Source: Tepidibacter aestuarii | GTDB taxonomy: Bacteria; Bacillota; Clostridia; Peptostreptococcales; Peptostreptococcaceae | Assembly: GCF_934924865.1 (NCBI RefSeq) | Contig: NZ_OW235315.1 | Span: forward strand, 1,426,001 to 1,490,000 | Reading direction: 5' to 3' | DNA: 64,000 nucleotides | Shown here: one piece after another, positions 24,461 through 33,168 of the stretch | Layout: every line of letters starts with the position of its first letter | Position numbering within the stretch: position 1 is the stretch's first letter | Translations under genes and position numbers: made by a program | The notes under the pieces: model-generated | Databases searched by the model: none | What the model saw: the letters and a program-made list of their open reading frames with translations, nothing else | What the model was told of the DNA's origin: nothing

Positions 24461-26164
24461 ATGGGTATGTTTTGTTATCAATGTCAAGAGGCAGCAGGAT
24501 GTAAAGGGTGTACAGTAAGAGGTGTGTGTGGTAAAACAGAAGATGTAGCTAAAGCTCAAGATTTATTAGTTTATGTAACTAAAGGATTAGCAATAGTAAG
24601 TAATGAAGGAAGAAAGGTTGGAGTTATTGATTCTAATGTAGATAAGTATATAACGGAAAACTTATTTACAACAATAACAAATGCTAACTTTGATAGAAAT
24701 ATGATTTTAGATAGAGTAAGGGAAACTTTAAGATTAAGAGAAGGATTAAAAGTTAAAGTTACTAAAGCTGGCGGTCAAGTAGGAGAAGTAAAAATTACTG
24801 GTGGATTCTTTAAGAAATTATTAGGAATGGCATCACAGGAAGTTATAATACCTGATGCTGCTGAATGGTCAGGTAGCACAAAAACTGATTTTGATAAAAA
24901 AGCAGAAAAAGTTGGAGTACTATCAACAGAAAATGAAGATATAAGAAGTTTAAGAGAGCTTATAGTTTATGGATTAAAAGGTTTATCAGCATATATGAAA
25001 CATGCTATGAACTTACAATATAATAATGAAGAAATTCATGGATTTATGGCTAAGGCTTTAGCAGCAACACTTGATGACAGTTTAACAGCAGATGATTTAG
25101 TAGCACTTGCCATGGAAGCTGGAAAATATGGTGTTGATGGGATGGCATTACTTGACAAGGCAAATACAGGAACATACGGACATCCTGAAATAACAAAAGT
25201 TGATATTGGAGTTAGAAAAAATCCAGGTATACTAATTTCAGGCCATGATTTAAAAGATTTAGAATTACTATTGAAGCAAACAAAAGGAACAGGAGTAGAT
25301 GTGTATACTCATAGTGAAATGCTTGCAGGACAGTATTATCCAGAATTCAAAAAATACTCTCATTTTGCAGGAAATTATGGAAATGCATGGTGGAAACAAG
25401 GAGAGGAATTTGATAAATTTAATGGACCAATACTAATGACTACAAACTGTGTAGTTCCTCCAAAAGACTCATATAAGAATAGATTATTTACAACAGGAGC
25501 TTCAGGTGTACCAGGATGTAAACATATAGAAGCAAATGAGAATGGAGAAAAAGATTTTTCACAAATAATCAAAATGGCTAAAAAATGCAAAGCCCCAACT
25601 GAAATAGAAAAAGGAGAAATAGTTGGTGGATTTGCTCATAATCAAGTGCTAGCTCTTGCTGATAAAGTTGTTGATGCTGTTAAAGCTGGTGCTATAAAGA
25701 GATTCTTTGTAATGGCTGGTTGTGATGGTAGAGCAAAATCAAGAAATTACTATACAGATTTTGCTAAGGCTATACCAAAAGATACAGTAATTTTAACTGC
25801 TGGTTGTGCAAAATATAAATACAACAAGCTTGATCTAGGTGATATAGGAGGAATACCAAGAGTATTAGATGCAGGACAATGTAATGATTCATATTCATTA
25901 GTAGTTATTGCTTTAAAACTTAAAGAGGTATTTGGACTTGATGATGTTAATGAATTACCGATATCTTATAATATTGCTTGGTATGAGCAAAAGGCAGTAA
26001 TAGTATTATTATCATTACTACACTTAGGCGTTAAAAATATTCATTTAGGTCCAACATTACCAGCATTTTTATCACCAAATGTTGCTAACGTGCTAGTAGA
26101 TAATTTTGGAATTGGTGGAATTACAAATGTAGAAGATGATATAAAAATGTTTATGAAAAATTAA
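24461..26164 (+). CDS. hcp: Hybrid-cluster protein (hydroxylamine reductase)
   Basis: TAAGGAGGAAATATA precedes ATG 24461. The 567-residue protein carries the class I N-terminal cluster motif Cys5-x2-Cys8-x8-Cys17-x5-Cys23. The hybrid Fe-S-O cluster ligands follow: [41 protein letters not shown] and [10 protein letters not shown]. It reduces hydroxylamine to ammonia in vitro and acts as an NO reductase or S-nitrosylase in vivo in other anaerobes, in the cytoplasm. It is monocistronic between strong terminators. The HcpR-like palindrome upstream supports control by nitrosative stress. No hcr-type reductase partner is adjacent. Confidence 0.97.
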   Translation: MGMFCYQCQEAAGCKGCTVRGVCGKTEDVAKAQDLLVYVTKGLAIVSNEGRKVGVIDSNVDKYITENLFTTITNANFDRNMILDRVRETLRLREGLKVKVTKAGGQVGEVKITGGFFKKLLGMASQEVIIPDAAEWSGSTKTDFDKKAEKVGVLSTENEDIRSLRELIVYGLKGLSAYMKHAMNLQYNNEEIHGFMAKALAATLDDSLTADDLVALAMEAGKYGVDGMALLDKANTGTYGHPEITKVDIGVRKNPGILISGHDLKDLELLLKQTKGTGVDVYTHSEMLAGQYYPEFKKYSHFAGNYGNAWWKQGEEFDKFNGPILMTTNCVVPPKDSYKNRLFTTGASGVPGCKHIEANENGEKDFSQIIKMAKKCKAPTEIEKGEIVGGFAHNQVLALADKVVDAVKAGAIKRFFVMAGCDGRAKSRNYYTDFAKAIPKDTVILTAGCAKYKYNKLDLGDIGGIPRVLDAGQCNDSYSLVVIALKLKEVFGLDDVNELPISYNIAWYEQKAVIVLLSLLHLGVKNIHLGPTLPAFLSPNVANVLVDNFGIGGITNVEDDIKMFMKN

Positions 26165-26218
26165 TTGTATAAAATATAAGTAAATTGAATTTGTAATAGA
26201 GCATCACTATATAACTTT

Positions 26219-26272
26219 AGCACAGCTACATGATTATCAAAATTTTAATAATCATGTAGCTGTGTTTTTTTA
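26219..26272. terminator. Terminator after hcp, probably bidirectional
   Basis: CACAGCTACATGATTAT and ATAATCATGTAGCTGTG form a perfect 17-bp stem, followed by seven Ts. Confidence 0.85.
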
Positions 26273-26332
26273 TTCTAGATAACTACTTTTTAGAATATCA
26301 AACACTTTTAATTATATATCTGTAGTTCAATC

Positions 26333-26722
26333 TTATTTCTGTAATAATTGCTTATGTTTTTCTATAAATTCATTTAAAGCCATGTTTGTAACTTGTATAA
26401 GAGAAAGGTTTTGTTCTTTTGCAATTTCTTCAAGGCCTATTTTTATATCTTCATCTACTTTAAATCCAAGAGGTGTTGGACGAAGTTTTTTTAATTTTTC
26501 ATCTATTTCTGATTTATATATAGTTTCGACTATGATTTTTTCGTTTGGGCCAGTTATATCTTCGTAAGTCCAACCATCAGGATTATATTTAGATTGCATA
26601 TCCATAAAATTTCTTTTTTTAGCTCTTAAATCTCCTGTTATATTGTCCTCGATTATGAAATACATCATTTTTTTCTTTTCTTTATAATTTTTATGTTCTT
26701 GATTTTCAAATAATATATTCAT
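26333..26722 (-). CDS. Uncharacterised protein with a ribbon-helix-helix-like C-terminus
   Basis: AAAGGGGTGGTTTA precedes ATG 26722. The 129-residue product has an N-terminal mixed region (MMYFIIEDNITGDLRAKKRN) and DGWTYEDITGPNEKIIVETI. It ends in PLGFKVDEDIKIGLEEIAKE-QNLSLIQVTNMALNEFIEKH, a strand-helix-helix pattern like a single MetJ/Arc-type DNA-binding unit. It may be a regulator or antitoxin, but no toxin gene is adjacent. An internal ATG-ATG pair at residues 19-20 is a weaker start. Confidence 0.5.
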   Translation of the reverse strand: MNILFENQEHKNYKEKKKMMYFIIEDNITGDLRAKKRNFMDMQSKYNPDGWTYEDITGPNEKIIVETIYKSEIDEKLKKLRPTPLGFKVDEDIKIGLEEIAKEQNLSLIQVTNMALNEFIEKHKQLLQK

Positions 26723-27092
26723 TAAACCACCCCTTTAGTTAATATATTATCAATCATATCATAAAAATTGGAAAATAAATACATATTTACGTTAATTTTA
26801 TAGAGTTTCTTAAATAAATATTTTTTGTTTAAGAATGGAATTGATGGTTACTTACAGACTTACCGGATTCTTTACAAGTATGTCGGAAAAAACAGATTCA
26901 AGTCTGTTAAGTTAATTTATTATCAAAAAATTGAATTAACAGCTAAAATATAGTGTTATTTCATTTTTGTTGAACATATAGATTGTTAATTCCTTTATAT
27001 GGTAAAATATAACTGAATTTATTTTATATAAAAAATAAAAATATAGATTTAAGGTATTTAAAGATAAAAAAGGATGATGGGGGGAATTAGAG
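26723..27092. other. Intergenic region without a gene
   Basis: Two overlapping hairpins occur near 26,858-26,920, one being CAGATTCAAGTCTG. The rest is AT-rich DNA serving as promoter space for the divergent genes. No promoter was assigned with confidence. Confidence 0.35.
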
Positions 27093-27701
27093 GTGGAAAA
27101 GGAGTTTTTACAAAAAGAGTTGGAAGTTTTATTTCAAGAAGCAGATAAAATAGATCAAAAGACATTAAAAATTTATAATAGAATGATAGGTAATCCCATT
27201 ACAATAGAAGAATTTTTACAAAAAACAAAAGAAGGATTAGGAAAAAAAGGATCTCAATTTATTACTTGCATAAAGATGATAGAAAAACTAAGAAAAGAAG
27301 AATTCTTTCCTTTGATGATAGAACTTGCGAGTGCATCTATAAACTCTATTCAAGTACAAACTATCTTTAAATCTACTGGATGTATACCCAAAAATATAGA
27401 GAAGTTAAGAAGTTCTATGACTGTTATTGTAAATAAAATGGAAGAACAGAAAGATACTGAAGTTCTTTTTCATGGAGGATGCTTATTATATAGAATTGTA
27501 ACGAAATGTCCTGAATTAGAAAACGAGTTGGAAAATCTTCGAGTTTATATAAGTGATAAAGAACTTCAAGATATTTTAATTAAATTTCAGAATATAGAAC
27601 GATGGGAAACGATAAATCATAGGGGAAAATCTAAGCAAGGATACTTAAAGAATGAAAAAGACTTTCTGAATTTTGCAATGAAATTTATGAAAATTCGATG
27701 A
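27093..27701 (+). CDS. Uncharacterised helical protein (202 residues)
   Basis: GATGGGGGGAATTAGAG precedes GTG 27093. The product is almost wholly helical and soluble, for example EFLQKELEVLFQEADKIDQK, GLGKKGSQFITCIKMIEKLR and KDTEVLFHGGCLLYRIVTKC. It has no signal or membrane segment and no motif I recognise. It is monocistronic and faces a convergent peroxiredoxin gene across a shared terminator. Confidence 0.6.
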   Translation: MEKEFLQKELEVLFQEADKIDQKTLKIYNRMIGNPITIEEFLQKTKEGLGKKGSQFITCIKMIEKLRKEEFFPLMIELASASINSIQVQTIFKSTGCIPKNIEKLRSSMTVIVNKMEEQKDTEVLFHGGCLLYRIVTKCPELENELENLRVYISDKELQDILIKFQNIERWETINHRGKSKQGYLKNEKDFLNFAMKFMKIR

Positions 27702-27712
27702 TTAAATAATAA

Positions 27713-27741
27713 AGCACCTGAAAAAATAACAGGTGCTCTTT
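27713..27741. terminator. Shared terminator of two convergent genes
   Basis: AGCACCTG and CAGGTGCT pair around an A-rich loop, with T-rich flanks on both strands. Confidence 0.7.
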
Positions 27742-27756
27742 GAATATTTGTATTAA

Positions 27757-28425
27757 CTAATATTTTCCTACATAATCCCAACCTATAGGAATTCCTTTTT
27801 CTCCTGGCTTCCAGTTAGCTGGAGCCCCTAAGCCAGTTTTTAAATTGTATTGTAGACCTTGTATTATTCTTAGAATTTCATTTATATTCCTTCCAACAAC
27901 TTGTGGATTAACTAGATAAGCCTGAATATTTCCATCAGGATCTATTATAAAAGCTCCTCTGTATGCGAATCCTTCTTTCCCGTTTAAAACTCCATACTTT
28001 CTAGAAACTTCTTGAGTTCTATCAGATAATAAAGGGTAGTTTATTTTTTGAGCAGAAGGAGATTCCTGCATAAAAATTTTATGAGAATAAATACTATCAG
28101 TGCTAATAGCGAGTACTTCAGTATTTAACTTTTCAAACTTATCATACGAGTCAGCAACTGCTGCAAGTTCAGTAGGTCAAACGAATGTGAAATCTGATCC
28201 ATAAAAAAATACTACTACCCATTTACCTCTATAATCTGATAATGAAACGTCTTTAGGTTCTCCATCCACTATACCCTTTAAAGTGAATTCAGGTGCAGGA
28301 TCACCTAAGTTAAAGCCTTTATCATAGTATAGAGTTTTTTTAGTACGCATATTAGATGTACGATTTTTTTTCATTGGTTTCATATATCTTTTTTGATTCA
28401 TTAAATGAAAATATGGATTGTACAT
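27757..28425 (-). CDS. prxU: Peroxiredoxin with TGA (apparent selenocysteine) at the peroxidatic position
   Basis: The frame is open from ATG 28425 (AAGGAGG eight bases upstream) to 27757 except for one TGA at 28177-28179. It falls exactly where the catalytic Cys belongs: [21 protein letters not shown], against FTFVCPTEL in AhpC/Prx proteins. Everything after it is intact and in frame: [32 protein letters not shown] and [13 protein letters not shown]. There is no cysteine in the rest of the 222 residues, and the usual resolving VCPA reads GAPA. The product would reduce peroxides with Sec and an outside thiol donor. Selenoprotein PrxU is known in Peptoclostridium acidaminophilum. A CAGC-AGTT-GCTG stem-loop 13 bases after the TGA could serve in a SECIS element. 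The basic N-terminal extension of about 33 residues is unusual. Alternative: a nonsense mutation. Confidence 0.85.
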
Positions 28426-28445
28426 ATACAATACCTCCTTGATAT

Positions 28446-28489
28446 TAGTATATTTCGGTTATATTTCTTTGCTACAATGAAATATACTA
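28446..28489. promoter_or_regulatory. Inverted repeat upstream of the peroxiredoxin gene
   Basis: TAGTATATTTC and GAAATATACTA are perfect 11-base arms 22 bases apart, between the divergent peroxiredoxin and unknown genes and just before the peroxiredoxin ribosome site. It could be an operator, for instance for a peroxide regulator, or a leader hairpin. It does not match a known box well. Confidence 0.45.
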
Positions 28490-28595
28490 TTGATTTGAAC
28501 ATGTGAAAATAGTATGATGAAATGTATGAAAAAAGGATTCAAAGTAGTATATAGTCAAAATAAAAGTCTACTAATAAAAATTGTGGAGGTAATAT

Positions 28596-29006
28596 ATGAA
28601 TATAGAAGAATTTTTAAATTTAAAAGTTGATATAAAAAAAAGAGAATCATTTGTATATAAAAATTGTTATCTATATGACTTAATAGAAAATTCTATTATG
28701 GATTCAGTTAATTTAGATATAAACAATTCTGTGTTTTCTAACATAGCTATAAGAGAGGCTGTCCATACATTTCCTGAATATAGAGAAGACGAGTATCCTG
28801 AATCAGATATTCTTGCAAAGTATGGAGTTGTAATAGAAGATAGATACGATTTAATACTATCATTTTGTTATTTAGATGATCAATATAAGTATATTAATAT
28901 ACTTAATGAATTGAGTGAGTTAAATGAAAGTGAAGCTATAACGATGCTTAATTATTATTTAGAGGAAACTTATAATAAATATCATACGGTTTTAGTGATT
29001 GATTAA
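28596..29006 (+). CDS. Uncharacterised acidic protein (136 residues)
   Basis: TGTGGAGGTAATAT precedes ATG 28596. The product is soluble and acidic: YKNCYLYDLIENSIMDSVNL, AVHTFPEYREDEYPESDILA and LNELSELNESEAITMLNYYL. No membrane segment or known motif is visible. It diverges from the peroxiredoxin gene across 170 bases and may share its regulatory repeat. Confidence 0.55.
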   Translation: MNIEEFLNLKVDIKKRESFVYKNCYLYDLIENSIMDSVNLDINNSVFSNIAIREAVHTFPEYREDEYPESDILAKYGVVIEDRYDLILSFCYLDDQYKYINILNELSELNESEAITMLNYYLEETYNKYHTVLVID

Positions 29007-29032
29007 CAATTAGTATTATAGAAGATTACAAT

Positions 29033-29070
29033 AAGCGACAGTGCACATCTACTTTAAAGCATTGTCGTTT
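29033..29070 (+). terminator. Possible terminator
   Basis: AAGCGACAGTGC and GCATTGTCGTTT pair with one or two mismatches; the T-run is weak. Confidence 0.45.
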
Positions 29071-29343
29071 AACACTATGCTTATAATTAATATAAAATCA
29101 ATACTTACTTACATAATCCTACCAAAAAAAGACCACTATCCATTCTCTAAAACTCACATAATTAGAATTAAATTGAAATAATGATATAATCAAGTTGTGA
29201 TTTCATAAGTGAAAATCCATGGCATACAAAATGGATATATTAAATATTTAAAATGGATGGAGTTGTAATTAGGTATATTGAATAAAAGCAATATATATGA
29301 AATAATATATTGAAGAATAAAAATATTAAAGGAGACATGTTTT

Positions 29344-29391
29344 ATGAAAAAATATAATTATAATGAGCTGGTAGTTAAACTTAATAAATAA
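29344..29391 (+). CDS. Possible 15-residue leader peptide before the MutS2-like gene
   Basis: AAAGGAGACATGTTTT precedes ATG 29344; the frame MKKYNYNELVVKLNK ends at TAA 29389. Its stop codon lies inside the first arm of a switchable stem described in the next entry. The good ribosome site and placement suggest a regulatory upstream frame, unless it is a relic of a lost gene start. Confidence 0.35.
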   Translation: MKKYNYNELVVKLNK

Positions 29392-29464
29392 GGAGTTTAA
29401 CTACAAATAATAATTCCTTATTTATTAAGTCAATTAGTATAAAAGACTAATAAATAAAGGAGAA
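29381..29464 (+). promoter_or_regulatory. Leader with mutually exclusive stems, one covering the MutS2-like ribosome site
   Basis: Arm A TTAATAAATAAGGA (29,381-29,394) is perfectly complementary to arm B TCCTTATTTATTAA (29,415-29,428). Arm B can also pair, with one bulged A, to arm C TAATAAATAAAGGA (29,449-29,462), which contains the ribosome site of the gene starting at 29,471. A-B pairing frees the site and B-C pairing hides it. A ribosome on the 15-codon frame, which ends within arm A, would favour B-C. The regulatory role is inference. Confidence 0.45.
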
Positions 29465-29470
29465 ATATAA

Positions 29471-31360
29471 ATGAATAAAGATACATTTGAAAAATTACAA
29501 CTAAACGAGTTAAAAGAAATAATAAAAACTTATTGTGCAACTTCACTTGGAAAAGACCTTGTAGATAAGTTATATCCTAGTGGAAATATTGATGTAGTAA
29601 AAAGAAGGTTAAATGAAAATGAAGAAGCTAGGAGTATAATACAATCTAGTAATCATATTCCTTTAGAAGGTTTATCTAATGTTAATTCAATTATAGATAA
29701 GATTGAAAAAGGAATGGTTATATACCCAGATGAACTGATACGCATGGAAGATTTTTGTAGAGGTTGTAAAAAAATAAAAAGTTTTATGATAGATAAAGAA
29801 TTTTATTCACCAACACTAAGTTCATACGCCTCAAATATAACAGAGTGTGAAAATATAGAAAGTGAAATAAAATACTGCATAAAAGGAAATAAAGTAGACT
29901 CACAAGCTAGTAAGGAACTTAAAAAAATAAGAAGAAATATAGTATTAACAGAAAGTAAAATAAAAGAAAGATTAAACAAATTCTTAACATCATCAACAAA
30001 TAAAAAGTATATTCAAGAATTTATAATAAGTAAAAGAGATGATAGGTATGTTATACCTGTAAAATCATCATATAAAAATGAGATTAGCGGAATAGTATTA
30101 GATACATCTTCAAAAGGAAATACAGTTTTTGTAGAACCAAATAGTGTATCTAAACTTAGTTTGGAACTTATTAGCTTAAAATCAGAAGAATCTGTAGAAG
30201 AATATAAAATATTATCTTATTTAACAGAACTAATATTTGGAAAAATAACACAAATAAAATTAAATATTGAGATAATAGCTGAATATGACATGGTATTTGC
30301 AAAAACTAAATACAGTCAAAATATAAATGGGGTTACACCCAAAATAAATGATATAGGTTATATAAAAATAATTAATGGAAAACATCCTCTTTTAAAAGGA
30401 GATGTTGTACCTCTTGATTTTGAAGTAGGGAAAAATTGTAGAAGCTTAATAATAACAGGACCTAATGCAGGAGGAAAAACTATTACATTAAAAACAGTAG
30501 GACTTTTGACATTAATGGTTCAGTGTGGTTTTGATATATGTGCAAGTGAAGATACTCATATGAGTGTCTTTGAAAATATATTTGTCGATATAGGTGATAA
30601 TCAGAGCATAGAAAATGCCCTTAGTACATTCTCCTCACATATAAAAAATATTGCACAAATAATGGATTTGTCAAATAAATCTACTTTGATTTTATGTGAT
30701 GAGATTGGAAGTGGAACAGAACCTAATGAAGGATCTGGCCTTGCTATTGCTATTCTTGAAGAATTCTATAAAACGGGATGTATAACAATAGCATCTACTC
30801 ATTATGGTGAAATTAAAAAATTCGCATCACTTCATCCTGAATTTGAAAATGCAGGTATGATGTTTGATAAAAATACTCTAGAACCAATATATAGGCTTAC
30901 TATAGGAACATCTGAAGATAGTAATGCACTTTTTATATCTAAGAAGATGGGAATAAAGGATAAAGTGTTAAAAAGAGCTAAAGAGTATATAAATGATAAA
31001 AACTATAATTTAGATATAGTCAAAAAAAGTAAGAAATCTTCTTCTAAAGAAACAGATACAAAAGATACATTAAGTGAAATATCTATTTATGATGTAGGGG
31101 ATAGAGTTAAGCTATTAGATAAAGATGACTTTGGAATAATCTATAAAGAGGTTGATAAATTTAACAATGTACAAGTTTTATATGATGGAGAATTTATAGA
31201 AGTTAATGTTAAAAGAATAAGACCTAATTTAAAAGCTGAGCAATTATATCCAAAAGGATACGATATAGATAGTTTATTTACAAGTTATAAAGAACGAAAA
31301 TTAGAGAAAGATATTAAAAGAGGATCTAAAAAAGCTTTAAAGATGATTTTTAAGAAATAG
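29471..31360 (+). CDS. MutS2-like ATPase without an Smr nuclease domain
   Basis: AAAGGAGAAATATAA precedes ATG 29471. The 629 residues comprise an N-terminal MutS lever/clamp region, a helical middle (about 130-240), and an ATPase domain: GPNAGGKTITLKTVG is Walker A near residue 337, then ILCDEIGSGTEPNEGSGLA is Walker B and ASTHYGEIK the H-loop. The tail holds a KOW-like stretch (YDVGDRVKLLDKDDFGIIYK) and ends KKALKMIFKK. Full MutS2 is about 780 residues and ends in an Smr endonuclease domain; that is absent here with no sign of frameshift. MutS2 relatives suppress recombination or split collided ribosomes. This short form may keep only the ATP-driven clamp. A full-length paralog may exist elsewhere. 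Confidence 0.85.
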   Translation: MNKDTFEKLQLNELKEIIKTYCATSLGKDLVDKLYPSGNIDVVKRRLNENEEARSIIQSSNHIPLEGLSNVNSIIDKIEKGMVIYPDELIRMEDFCRGCKKIKSFMIDKEFYSPTLSSYASNITECENIESEIKYCIKGNKVDSQASKELKKIRRNIVLTESKIKERLNKFLTSSTNKKYIQEFIISKRDDRYVIPVKSSYKNEISGIVLDTSSKGNTVFVEPNSVSKLSLELISLKSEESVEEYKILSYLTELIFGKITQIKLNIEIIAEYDMVFAKTKYSQNINGVTPKINDIGYIKIINGKHPLLKGDVVPLDFEVGKNCRSLIITGPNAGGKTITLKTVGLLTLMVQCGFDICASEDTHMSVFENIFVDIGDNQSIENALSTFSSHIKNIAQIMDLSNKSTLILCDEIGSGTEPNEGSGLAIAILEEFYKTGCITIASTHYGEIKKFASLHPEFENAGMMFDKNTLEPIYRLTIGTSEDSNALFISKKMGIKDKVLKRAKEYINDKNYNLDIVKKSKKSSSKETDTKDTLSEISIYDVGDRVKLLDKDDFGIIYKEVDKFNNVQVLYDGEFIEVNVKRIRPNLKAEQLYPKGYDIDSLFTSYKERKLEKDIKRGSKKALKMIFKK

Positions 31361-31404
31361 TTTAATACTAATATACCTTTGAATTGATTTTGAAGGCAAA
31401 GATT

Positions 31405-31438
31405 AAAGCTGTGGCATAAGTGCCATGGCTTTTTTTAT
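31405..31438 (+). terminator. Rho-independent terminator
   Basis: AAGCTGTGGCA-TAAG-TGCCATGGCTT (one G-T type mismatch) followed by Ts. Confidence 0.75.
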
Positions 31439-31439
31439 A

Positions 31440-31895
31440 AAAACTCTTTCGCTAGATATTTTGCTAAAAATACTGTAGCGATAAATCTAAGAGGAATTAC
31501 GCAAATTTCATTTTCTGATTCAGTAATGACAACACCATTTTCTACTTCTAAAACTAGTAGATTTAAAAAAATGCCTTCTCGCCCATTTAGGAAATTATAT
31601 ACTCTTTAACCTAAATAACATACATTATATATAGTATGAAAAAAATAAAATCTGTTCTTTCATAAATGAGTTTTTAATTTCAACTATATATTATTGGACT
31701 AATGATAATGCAATCTAGAAATTCCTAGTAGAAAAATAAATTCAAATCTTTTACCTAATTAGTAAAAATATTAATTAATATATCCCGTAATAACTTGTAA
31801 ATATTATTCTATCAATATAAAATTAATAATTATAAGTATTTTGTTTTTAAGAGATTTTATAAAAAATATAAAATTAACATAGGGGGTAATTGGGG
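31440..31895. other. Spacer with a minus-strand remnant
   Basis: A minus-strand stretch at about 31,440-31,605 reads VYNFLNGREGIFLNLLVLEV, ENGVVITESENEICVIPLRF and ATVFLAKYLAKEFL to a stop but lacks a start or ribosome site; family unknown. The remainder is AT-rich promoter space for the ammonia-lyase gene. Confidence 0.35.
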
Positions 31896-33101
31896 ATGGA
31901 TCAAAAAATAAAATATGCTAAAAACGGTATGTTAGATCGTAAAAGATCGCTTGATTTTTTATGTGATGAAGAAATAAGAAAGGCTAAAAACTTTCACGAA
32001 AGTTTTCCTCAATATACAAGAACACCTTTAGTTAAGTTAGATAATTTAGCTAAAACTTTAAATTTAGGTGGAGTATATGTAAAGGATGAATCTTACAGAT
32101 TTGATCTTAATGCATTTAAAGTACTTGGTGGATCTTTTGCAATGGGGAAATATCTTGCAGGTAAACTAGACAAGAATATATCAGAGCTTAGTTTTGAAAA
32201 GTTAACAGATGAAGAAACAAGAAAAGAATTAGGAGAAATAACTTATGTAACAGCTACTGATGGCAACCATGGTAGAGGAGTAGCTTGGACTGCAAATCAA
32301 CTTAAGCAAAAATCAGTAGTATATATGCCAAAGGGGTCTTCTTTAACTAGACTTGAAAATATAAGAAAAGAAGGATCAGATGCTAGTATAACTGATATGA
32401 ACTATGATGATGCTGTTCGTCTTGCATCTGAGGATGCTCAGAAAAATGGATGGGTAGTAGTTCAAGATACAGCTTGGGAGGGATATGAAGAAATCCCTAC
32501 TTGGATTATGCAAGGGTATGGAACTATGGCACTCGAAGCTTCTGAGCAGCTTAAAGAATACGGAGTTGAAAGACCAACACATGTATTTGTTCAGGCAGGA
32601 GTTGGATCTTTAGCAGGCGCAGTTCAAGGATACTTTGCATCAGTATATAAAGAAGATTGTCCGATTACAGTTGTTGTAGAATCAGATTTAGCTGATTGCT
32701 TATACAAATCTGCTTTAGCAGGGGATGGAAAGCCAAGGTTTGTAGGTGGAGATATGCAAACAATTATGGCAGGTCTTGCTTGTGGGGAACCTAACACTAT
32801 AGGATGGGAAGTTTTAAAATCGTACACTTCGATGTTTGTATCTTGTCCTGATTGGGTTGCTGCCAATGGAATGAGAATTTTAGGAAATCCAATTAGAGAC
32901 GATGAAAGAGTAATTTCTGGAGAATCAGGAGCAGTGTCAGCAGGTCTTGTACATGCAATAATGACAAGAGATGATATGAAGGATTTAAAAAAGCAACTTA
33001 AATTAGATGAAAGCTCAAAAATACTTTTATTCAGTACAGAAGGAGATACAGATCCTGATAAGTATAGAAGTATTGTATGGAACGGTGAGTATTCTGGTTA
33101 A
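31896..33101 (+). CDS. dpaL: Diaminopropionate ammonia-lyase
   Basis: AGGGGGTAATTGGGG precedes ATG 31896. The 401-residue protein is a fold-type II PLP enzyme: FRFDLNAFKVLGGSFA-like sequence YRFDLNAFKVLGGSFA places the PLP lysine at Lys75; TATDGNHGRGVAW is the phosphate/substrate loop; VFVQAGVGSLAGAVQ is the PLP-phosphate glycine loop; and ISGESGAVSAGL lies near the C-terminus. It converts 2,3-diaminopropionate to pyruvate and two ammonia (YgeX in E. coli). It is followed by moeA-modABC after 67 bases without a terminator, so co-transcription is possible, although the link between amino-acid breakdown and molybdenum uptake is unclear. Confidence 0.93.
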   Translation: MDQKIKYAKNGMLDRKRSLDFLCDEEIRKAKNFHESFPQYTRTPLVKLDNLAKTLNLGGVYVKDESYRFDLNAFKVLGGSFAMGKYLAGKLDKNISELSFEKLTDEETRKELGEITYVTATDGNHGRGVAWTANQLKQKSVVYMPKGSSLTRLENIRKEGSDASITDMNYDDAVRLASEDAQKNGWVVVQDTAWEGYEEIPTWIMQGYGTMALEASEQLKEYGVERPTHVFVQAGVGSLAGAVQGYFASVYKEDCPITVVVESDLADCLYKSALAGDGKPRFVGGDMQTIMAGLACGEPNTIGWEVLKSYTSMFVSCPDWVAANGMRILGNPIRDDERVISGESGAVSAGLVHAIMTRDDMKDLKKQLKLDESSKILLFSTEGDTDPDKYRSIVWNGEYSG

Positions 33102-33168
33102 AAAGGGTGGAAATTTTAAACATAAAAATAGATAAAATAATAAGAATACAAACTTAGGGGATGATACC

